A DNA stretch of 22,116 bases from an uncultured Eubacterium sp. Lineage in GTDB: Bacteria; Bacillota; Clostridia; Oscillospirales; Acutalibacteraceae. Positions within the stretch are counted from its first letter, which is position 1; every line of letters begins with the position of its first letter. Position numbers and translations under genes: made by a program. Positions 15,834-21,141 of the stretch are shown piece after piece. Location of the stretch: positions 1-22,116 of the forward strand of contig CAJTMQ010000011.1 of the NCBI GenBank assembly GCA_910577215.1, given 5' to 3'. The notes under the pieces are model-generated. The model was not told the DNA's origin. It was given only the letters and a program-made list of their open reading frames with translations, and did not search any database.

Positions 15834-16466
15834 TTAAGCTTTAACTGCGTCTGCGATAACAACAATTCCGCCCTTTGGACCCGGGATAGCACCCTTGATT
15901 GCGATAAGATTGTTTTCTGCATCAACCTTAGCAACTGTGAGGTTCTGAATTGTTACTGTTTCGTGACCGTAATGACCTGCCATTTTTCTGCCCTTGAATA
16001 CTCTTGAAGGACTTGAGCATGCACCAAGTGAACCCTGATGCCGTGCGTTAGGACCTGTACCGTGTGATTCACGGAGTCTTGAGAAGTTCCAGCGCTTGAT
16101 TGCACCTGCTGTTCCGTGGCCCTTTGAAGTTCCCTTAACATCCACAATTTCACCTTCAGCGAATGTGTCTGCCTTGATGATGTCACCTACATTGAGTGCT
16201 GAGCAATCCTCAAGACGGAACTCTTTAAGTGTTTTCTTCGGAGCAACGTTGTTCTTATCGAAGTGGCCCTTCATAGGCTTGTTGAGCTTGCTGACTTTAA
16301 TATCGCCAAAGCCAACCTGAACTGCTTCGTAGCCATCGTTCTCCATTGTCTTTTTCTGGGTAACTACGCATGGACCTGCTTCAACAACTGTTACAGGAAT
16401 AACTTTTCCTTCTTCAGTGAAGATCTGGGTCATGCCGATTTTCTTACCGATTAGACCTTTTTTCAT
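15834..16466 (-). CDS. rplC: 50S ribosomal protein L3
   Basis: This 210-residue L3 initiates 50S assembly and reaches toward the peptidyl transferase centre. It starts MKKGLIGKKIGMTQIF, and its extended loop contains the conserved KGHGTAGAIKRWNF and GPNARHQGSLGACSSPSRV stretches followed by KMAGHYGHE. AAGGAGG precedes the ATG. The 57-nt spacer after rpsJ contains a small GAAA-loop hairpin. Confidence 0.99.
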   Translation of the reverse strand: MKKGLIGKKIGMTQIFTEEGKVIPVTVVEAGPCVVTQKKTMENDGYEAVQVGFGDIKVSKLNKPMKGHFDKNNVAPKKTLKEFRLEDCSALNVGDIIKADTFAEGEIVDVKGTSKGHGTAGAIKRWNFSRLRESHGTGPNARHQGSLGACSSPSRVFKGRKMAGHYGHETVTIQNLTVAKVDAENNLIAIKGAIPGPKGGIVVIADAVKA

Positions 16467-16488
16467 ATTTTTTCCTCCTTGGTTATTG

Positions 16489-16502
16489 GTTGGTTTCCCA
16501 AC
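16489..16502 (-). promoter_or_regulatory. Small GAAA-tetraloop hairpin between rpsJ and rplC
   Basis: On the minus-strand RNA, GTTGG and CCAAC enclose a GAAA loop, which is a stable GNRA tetraloop. It lies about 11 nt before the AAGGAGG of rplC. There is no following T run, so it is not an intrinsic terminator. It could act in mRNA processing or stability, or it may be chance. Confidence 0.4.
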
Positions 16503-16523
16503 TTGACCTCGACTGCGCTGTTA

Positions 16524-16838
16524 TTATAATTTAATTTCGATTTCAACGCCTGCCGGGAGCTCAAGACTTGTCAAAGCTTCAACTGTTTTGTTTGAAGGTC
16601 TGAGAATGTCAATGAGTCTTTTGTGTGTTCTCTGTTCAAACTGCTCACGGCTGTCCTTGTACTTATGAACAGCACGAAGGATTGTGATAACCTCTTTCTC
16701 AGTCGGAAGCGGGATAGGACCGCTTACCTGAGCGCCTGTGTTTTTTGCAGTTTCAACGATTTTCTCCGCTGCCTGATCAACAAGGTTGTGATCATAGCCT
16801 TTAAGTCTGATGCGGATTTTAACTTTGCTTGCTGCCAT
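16524..16838 (-). CDS. rpsJ: 30S ribosomal protein S10
   Basis: This 104-residue S10 (NusE) sits in the 30S head and also works in transcription antitermination with NusB. It shows KIRIRLKGYDHNLVDQAAEK, GPIPLPTEKEVITILRAVHK and the C-terminal LIDILRPSNKTVEAL. It is the first gene of the cluster and follows a long leader. CAGGAGG lies 9 nt before the ATG. Unusually, no rpsL-rpsG-fusA-tuf genes precede it; spo0A does. Confidence 0.99.
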   Translation of the reverse strand: MAASKVKIRIRLKGYDHNLVDQAAEKIVETAKNTGAQVSGPIPLPTEKEVITILRAVHKYKDSREQFEQRTHKRLIDILRPSNKTVEALTSLELPAGVEIEIKL

Positions 16839-17168
16839 TTACTTTTCCTCCTGAAAAATATTGGTGCGATTCGTTGCCAGTTGTTTTTAACCACCCTGCC
16901 GTGTGTTTCAATCCTTTTCTTTTAAAATCCGAATGACAGAACATCATTCGGACGCAGACCTACCTCAAAGCTGCAGACGTTCGCAAGTCATCTGCGGGTA
17001 GCTGAATACTGGTTATGATTTCGCCCGGTTTAAAATCGGACATACTCCGCCGAAATTCCCGTTCAGTGCAAGCAAACACACTGACCGCCACCTCCGGCAT
17101 CAACGCATATCTGGTTGTGAGAAATAAGCATTGCATATATAAATATATAATTATGCCTTTTCACACGC
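16839..17168 (-). promoter_or_regulatory. Long structured 5' leader of the S10-spc-alpha transcript
   Basis: About 330 nt lie between the predicted transcription start (near 17168) and rpsJ. Visible minus-strand RNA elements, in order: an A+T-rich hairpin with arms 17156-17152 and 17137-17133; TCAGTG/CACTGA (17084-17079 with 17068-17063); CGGA/TCCG (17049-17046 with 17040-17037), followed by ATTTTAAA; GCAGATG/CGTCTGC (16995-16989 with 16979-16973, one G-U pair); and the terminator-like hairpin at 16928-16952. A leader of this length and structure suggests attenuation or r-protein feedback. I recognise no known leader class in it. Confidence 0.6.
16924..16952 (-). terminator. Terminator-like hairpin (possible attenuator) in the rpsJ leader
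   Basis: TCCGAATGA (16952-16944) and TCATTCGGA (16936-16928) form a 9-bp stem with a 7-nt loop, followed by TTTT (16927-16924). The T run is short and is followed by AAA, so full termination is uncertain; partial, regulated termination is plausible. It sits 85 nt before the rpsJ ATG. Confidence 0.5.
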
Positions 17169-17174
17169 TTGGCT

Positions 17175-17203
17175 ATTATATAATATATAAATTGCATTGT
17201 CAA
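17175..17203 (-). promoter_or_regulatory. Consensus sigma-A promoter of the ribosomal cluster
   Basis: On the minus strand, TTGACA (17203-17198) and TATAAT (17180-17175) are separated by exactly 17 nt. Both hexamers match the consensus at all six positions. The predicted start is near 17168. The DNA upstream of the -35, roughly 17204-17262, is almost entirely A and T and probably acts as an UP element. This is the strongest promoter in the window. Confidence 0.93.
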
Positions 17204-17262
17204 GGTTTTTTTTGAATAAAATTTGTAAATTCTTACAATATTTTTGAAAAAAATTCTGTAAA
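17204..17262 (-). promoter_or_regulatory. A+T-rich upstream element with a TTGTAA/TTACAA palindrome
   Basis: The stretch directly upstream of the -35 contains long A and T runs, as in UP elements of rRNA and r-protein promoters. It also holds a perfect inverted repeat, TTGTAA (17223-17228) and TTACAA (17233-17238), 4 nt apart. This could be an operator or simply part of the UP element. Confidence 0.5.
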
Positions 17263-17343
17263 TTTGCACAACTGAAAAACGAATGTACATTTAGTGTGAA
17301 TTTTCACTCACACCACTATATATTGTGCAACACTGTTTTTCAT

Positions 17344-17380
17344 AAAAAATTAGCACTGCCCTATTTCGGACAGTGCTAAT
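17344..17380 (-). terminator. Intrinsic terminator of spo0A
   Basis: On the minus-strand RNA, ATTAGCACTGTCC (17380-17368) pairs with GGGCAGTGCTAAT (17361-17349) with one G-U pair, a 13-bp stem with a 6-nt loop. Six T follow on the minus strand (17349-17344). It begins 8 nt after the spo0A stop and insulates the ribosomal promoter from spo0A transcription. Confidence 0.95.
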
Positions 17381-17387
17381 TTCATTT

Positions 17388-18152
17388 TTATGCAGTTTTA
17401 AGTGAAAGCTTCAGTTTGTCGGAAATCATTGCAATAAATTCACTGTTAGTAGGCTTACCTCTCTGACTCTGGATTGTATATCCGAAATATGAGGAAAGCA
17501 CATCAACATCGCCCCTGTCCCAAGCAACTTCAATTGCATGGCGGATAGCTCGTTCTACTCTTGAGGAGGTTGTATTAAATATTTTTGCAACTGTCGGATA
17601 AAGCAGCTTTGTTACGGAGCCAAGCATATCCGAATCTTCTACGGAAAGCTTAATAGCTGTTCTGAGGTACTGATAACCCTTAATATGTGCAGGTACGCCT
17701 ATCTGACGCATAATGTCTGAAATAACGACTTCAATATCATTATCGGAAATCTCAGCGGTTCTCTTTTGCTTTTCTGTTTTCCAGGAAGAAAGACGTTCAA
17801 TTCTCTTTGCCACAGACTGCGGTGTTACAGGTTTAATGAAATAGTAATCTGCACCTGCACTTATCATCTGTTCTTCAAATTCGGCATTATCCATTGCAGA
17901 TATAAGAAGTACAAGCGGTTTTTCAGCCAATGACTTTTCAATATGCTCCAGCACTTCAACACCGTCTGCATGCGCCATGAATACATCCATAAGTACCGCA
18001 TCAAAATGCTGAGAGTCAAGAAGCGACATAACTCGCATTCCGTCTTTTCCCGTAAGTACAACATCAAACCCTGCTGATTCCAGCTCTTTCTTGCATTCCT
18101 TGCCGAATGATGCTGAATCGTCGGCAATAAGAACTTTTAAATTGTTTTTCAT
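17388..18152 (-). CDS. spo0A: Sporulation master response regulator Spo0A
   Basis: This 254-residue protein is the phosphorelay-controlled transcription factor that starts sporulation. The receiver domain (about 4-122) has the acidic pair Asp11/Asp12, the phosphorylation site Asp56 (VLMDVFM), Ser85 (LLISAM) and Lys107 (FIKPV). The C-terminal DNA-binding domain (about 138-254) carries the near-invariant Spo0A sequence GVPAHIKGYQYLRTAIK, the recognition region FNTTSSRVERAIRHAIEVAW and the KPTNSEFIAMISDKL end. The ATG at 18152 has AGGAGG with 6-nt spacing; the in-frame TTG two codons upstream is not preferred. The gene has its own promoter and terminator. spoIVB lies upstream as in other spore formers, but a large yfhO-like gene separates the two. 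Confidence 0.98.
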   Translation of the reverse strand: MKNNLKVLIADDSASFGKECKKELESAGFDVVLTGKDGMRVMSLLDSQHFDAVLMDVFMAHADGVEVLEHIEKSLAEKPLVLLISAMDNAEFEEQMISAGADYYFIKPVTPQSVAKRIERLSSWKTEKQKRTAEISDNDIEVVISDIMRQIGVPAHIKGYQYLRTAIKLSVEDSDMLGSVTKLLYPTVAKIFNTTSSRVERAIRHAIEVAWDRGDVDVLSSYFGYTIQSQRGKPTNSEFIAMISDKLKLSLKTA

Positions 18153-18167
18153 AAACAACCTCCTATG

Positions 18168-18184
18168 TGTGAATTTCTTTCACA
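18168..18184 (-). promoter_or_regulatory. Inverted repeat TGTGA-N7-TCACA after the spo0A promoter
   Basis: TGTGAA (18168-18173) and TTCACA (18179-18184) form a symmetric site that overlaps the -10 end and start region of spo0A. It could be an operator or a short 5' hairpin. A second site of the same design lies 63 bp away, centre to centre. Confidence 0.5.
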
Positions 18185-18212
18185 TCTTACCATATTAGTT
18201 AAAATTTTGCAA
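18184..18212 (-). promoter_or_regulatory. Probable sigma-A promoter of spo0A (extended -10)
   Basis: On the minus strand, TTGCAA (18212-18207), a 17-nt spacer and TAAGAT (18189-18184). TGG directly before the -10 gives an extended -10 motif, which compensates for imperfect hexamers. The predicted leader is only about 25 nt. I saw no clear sigma-H promoter and no good 0A box (TGTCGAA-like) here. Confidence 0.7.
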
Positions 18213-18349
18213 TAGGTTTTTTCAATTTTTTGTGATTTATTTTCACAATTTCTCTTTTTCTGCATTTTATGAACAATTCTGATAAAAAGAAACAAGAATT
18301 AAAAAAACATTAACTATGCCTGATTTCATGCTGTATACAATTTGACTGT
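18213..18349 (-). promoter_or_regulatory. A+T-rich spacer between yfhO-like gene and spo0A, with second inverted repeat
   Basis: This region holds a second TGTGA-N7-TCACA site (18231-18247) upstream of the spo0A -35. Otherwise it has long A and T runs. A run of seven T on the minus strand near 18303-18309 follows only weak stems, so no convincing terminator for the yfhO-like gene is seen. Some read-through into spo0A is possible. Confidence 0.45.
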
Positions 18350-21010
18350 TTATGCTGTTTTCTTTTTCTTTCTGCCAAGAAAAAGTTCAGCTGCACTCCA
18401 AAGAACCACACCTGCAACTCCCATAAAGGTTGCAGCAATTCCGACATTAACATAAGGAGTTCTATACTTCATTTCAATGCTGTGTGTGCCTGCGGTTAAA
18501 TCAATTCCGATAAAAGTTCCCGCAAGCTCTTTATAGTCAGTTTTTTCTCCGTCAATATAAACAGTCCATCCCTGCGTATAAGGAAGAGTAAGCATAACGG
18601 TGCTGTTTATATCAGCTGTGTATTTTCCTGAAACAGTATTGCCCTGAACATTTAAATCCGTCTCAAAACCGTCTGAGAGGGTTTTATAAACATTTTCAAA
18701 TTTGTTCATATCAAGCTGTGCCGTATAAATCGTATGCTCGCCTGAATGTGCCTTGCTTTCCTTTGAAATACGCTTGATTTCAACAGTAACCTCTTCACCT
18801 TTATCATAACTGCCAAGATAAACAGCGTTATAATTAAAGCGTGAACACATCTTCTGAACAAACTCACCGTTAACATATAACTCACAGTTGTTTACATATC
18901 TGTTTGAATGTTCCTGTGACCCATCGGTATATAAATACATTGGACCGTTGGCATTAGCCCTGAAGGTATACTTTTCAGTATCCTTTTCAATTGATATCAG
19001 TTTTGTATTCGGTGTTATATAAACTTCTGTTTTTTCACCTAAAATCGCAGATAATAATATCTGCTGATTTTCAAACGGATTAAGGCCGTACTCCGGCTTC
19101 ACCTCAATACCTGCCGAAACATTATAGGCAAGCGGAAGTGCATAAGGATTTTTATAAACCGAATGCCCGTCTGAAAGAGAAGAATTCAATTCCATTTTTT
19201 CAAGCCCGTCAAGATTGCTCTGCCACAATTCATACTTTACGCCTAAAAGTGATTCCATAAGCAGCATTGGGCTGTTCCAATAGGTATCCGTAGGAAAAAC
19301 AATATCTTTATCTGAATTTTCGTCAGGAATATTTGTTGAATCCGAATAACCCATTGCAGCCATAAACTCATCAACATTTCCGTCATAAGTGGAACTGTAA
19401 TGCTCAATACTGTTATAGTTAAACATCAGTGCATCACAGGTTGCAACATCCGAACCAAGCTGTGACAGATAAGAATAATTTTTCTCAAAGCGGTAGAAAG
19501 AATTATCATTTGATTTTAATTCATCAACAACCGCTGCCATTTCTTCCGTATAGGATGAAAAACCTGAATTTGAAAAATTATATTCCTTATAAGCAAGCAA
19601 GGAATTTACGCCGAGTTCGGCACATATAAGCAATGAAACAACGGCAACAGAAATAAGCTTCTTCCATTGTACTTTCTTTCTGAGATTTTCGCCATTATAT
19701 ATGATGAGTGCAAAAACTGCATAAACTGCATAGATCACTGCATATACAGCTGAAATAAATCTGTTTTGATAATTATTCGTTAAATCAAGAACAAGCACAA
19801 CAGCACCGATTAATGCCAGTGCCTGCAAAAGTGCTTTTTTATTAATTTTATTTTCATTTTTCTGAATCTCACGTATTGCCATTGCAGAGAGCATAATCAT
19901 TGCAAAAGCAAAAACAAATGCAAATCTGAAATTATATGAATGACTTTCAACGAAGGCTGTCCACATCAGTTCAAATTCTTTAAAGCAGAAGCCAAGTGTC
20001 ATAAATACAAAGAACAGGGCGCTTACAATTCGTGTTTTAATATTGATTCTTTTATCAAAAAACAAATAAACAACCAGTACAACAGCTATACCGCCGCAGT
20101 AAAGAAGAGGTGAAGTCTTTGTATTTACCGTTGCGTTTATATCAAAGCCTGTAAATGTATAAAGCCAGCTGAAATTCATCTGCGTATAAAGCAGATGGAA
20201 ACTTGCCTTACCTCCTACTAAAGACATACATGCCGGAAGAAGAATCACAGCACTTGCAAGCACGCCCAGAACCATATCCGCAGCAACACGAATACAGTCA
20301 AGAAATGCCTTTCCTATTACAGATTTAAGGTCACGCCATTCATATTTGAGAATAAGCTCAAACAGGAAATAAAAACCTGCCATAAGGCAAACCATAAAGC
20401 CTGAATACCAGTTAGAAATTATTGAAAGCGCTACAGAAAAAAACAGCAAGCCTTTTTTCCTGTTATAAAGCATCTCATACACACCGAGACAGGCGAGCGG
20501 AAGCATAACTGCTCCGTCAAGCCACATAATATTTCTGCAATAGTAAACATTATACTCCATAAGTGCATAACACGTTGAAAGCATTAATGTTGCTATCCAG
20601 TTAATATTATATCTTTTCTTTATAAAATAGCTGCAGGTTACGCCTGCAAAAGACATTTTCAATATGGTTATTACAGAAAAGAACAAGCCTATCTGTGATT
20701 TTTTAAAGAAATATATAAGAAGATTCAGCGGACAAGTAAGATAATAAGCAACAAGACCTATCATCTGCCCGCCAAGGGATTTTGATGCCGAATAATCAAG
20801 ACTGGCATTTCCGTGAAGAACATCCCATAGATAACCGAAATAATCCTTATATTGCAGCTTAGCATCCCATATAAGCACTGTTTTATCACCGAAAGGTGTT
20901 ATTCCGCTTAAATAAAATGCTGCACAAGTAATAACAAAAGGAATTGCGAATGCAAGAAGCATAACCAGGGCTGTGTTTTTACCATTTTTCTTTTTTAACA
21001 AAGGACTCAT
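18350..21010 (-). CDS. YfhO-family polytopic membrane protein (GT-C-like)
   Basis: This 886-residue protein has a hydrophobic segment at about 15-35. The FGDKTVLIWDAKLQYKDYF stretch at 40-58 follows, in which Asp49 and Gln53-Tyr54 match the D...QY motif of YfhO proteins. About ten more membrane segments run to about residue 475. A large, probably extracytoplasmic, beta-rich domain covers about 480-850, and a last membrane segment near 855-878 ends in KKKK. The layout resembles GT-C glycosyltransferases that use undecaprenyl-phosphate sugars. In Listeria and Bacillus, YfhO proteins take part in lipoteichoic acid glycosylation. The acceptor here is unknown and could be another surface polymer. 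It has its own promoter and sits between spoIVB and spo0A. CGGAG lies 9 nt before the ATG. Confidence 0.88.
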   Translation of the reverse strand: MSPLLKKKNGKNTALVMLLAFAIPFVITCAAFYLSGITPFGDKTVLIWDAKLQYKDYFGYLWDVLHGNASLDYSASKSLGGQMIGLVAYYLTCPLNLLIYFFKKSQIGLFFSVITILKMSFAGVTCSYFIKKRYNINWIATLMLSTCYALMEYNVYYCRNIMWLDGAVMLPLACLGVYEMLYNRKKGLLFFSVALSIISNWYSGFMVCLMAGFYFLFELILKYEWRDLKSVIGKAFLDCIRVAADMVLGVLASAVILLPACMSLVGGKASFHLLYTQMNFSWLYTFTGFDINATVNTKTSPLLYCGGIAVVLVVYLFFDKRINIKTRIVSALFFVFMTLGFCFKEFELMWTAFVESHSYNFRFAFVFAFAMIMLSAMAIREIQKNENKINKKALLQALALIGAVVLVLDLTNNYQNRFISAVYAVIYAVYAVFALIIYNGENLRKKVQWKKLISVAVVSLLICAELGVNSLLAYKEYNFSNSGFSSYTEEMAAVVDELKSNDNSFYRFEKNYSYLSQLGSDVATCDALMFNYNSIEHYSSTYDGNVDEFMAAMGYSDSTNIPDENSDKDIVFPTDTYWNSPMLLMESLLGVKYELWQSNLDGLEKMELNSSLSDGHSVYKNPYALPLAYNVSAGIEVKPEYGLNPFENQQILLSAILGEKTEVYITPNTKLISIEKDTEKYTFRANANGPMYLYTDGSQEHSNRYVNNCELYVNGEFVQKMCSRFNYNAVYLGSYDKGEEVTVEIKRISKESKAHSGEHTIYTAQLDMNKFENVYKTLSDGFETDLNVQGNTVSGKYTADINSTVMLTLPYTQGWTVYIDGEKTDYKELAGTFIGIDLTAGTHSIEMKYRTPYVNVGIAATFMGVAGVVLWSAAELFLGRKKKKTA

Positions 21011-21040
21011 TGTTTTTTACTCCGTGAAATTTGATATTAT

Positions 21041-21063
21041 CTGTATTAATATATATAATACAG
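21041..21063 (-). repeat. 8-bp-arm inverted repeat at the yfhO-like gene transcription start
   Basis: CTGTATTA (21041-21048) and TAATACAG (21056-21063) flank a 7-nt A/T centre. The repeat lies just downstream of the predicted start (about 21067), so it could be an operator or a 5'-end hairpin protecting the mRNA. Confidence 0.6.
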
Positions 21064-21073
21064 TATTTTATTT

Positions 21074-21102
21074 ACAATATCATAGCCGGCATATTTTGTC
21101 AA
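21074..21102 (-). promoter_or_regulatory. Sigma-A promoter of the yfhO-like gene
   Basis: On the minus strand, TTGACA (21102-21097), a 17-nt spacer and TATTGT (21079-21074), with TGA before the -10 giving an extended -10. The predicted start is near 21067, about 57 nt before the ATG. The gene is therefore expressed separately from spoIVB. Confidence 0.85.
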
Positions 21103-21108
21103 CACAGT

Positions 21109-21134
21109 AAAAAAGGGCTTTCAAAAATAGCCCT
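21109..21134 (-). terminator. Intrinsic terminator of spoIVB
   Basis: On the minus-strand RNA, AGGGCT (21134-21129) pairs with AGCCCT (21119-21114) across a 9-nt loop. A run of T follows (21113-21109). It starts 8 nt after the spoIVB stop and lies just upstream of the yfhO-like promoter. Confidence 0.82.
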
Positions 21135-21141
21135 AAAATCT

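Noticed and set aside
17133..17190. ATATATA repeats near the ribosomal promoter as a microsatellite or replication origin
   Set aside because: Too short and irregular. They are explained by the -10 region and a 5' hairpin; there are no DnaA boxes.
17063..17290. A 75-codon minus-strand ORF across the rpsJ promoter and leader
   Set aside because: It runs through the -35, -10 and A/T-rich DNA, starts upstream of the promoter, has no ribosome site and no family resemblance.
18296..18320. T-run downstream of the yfhO-like gene as an intrinsic terminator
   Set aside because: Only weak, short stems precede it, so I do not call it a terminator.
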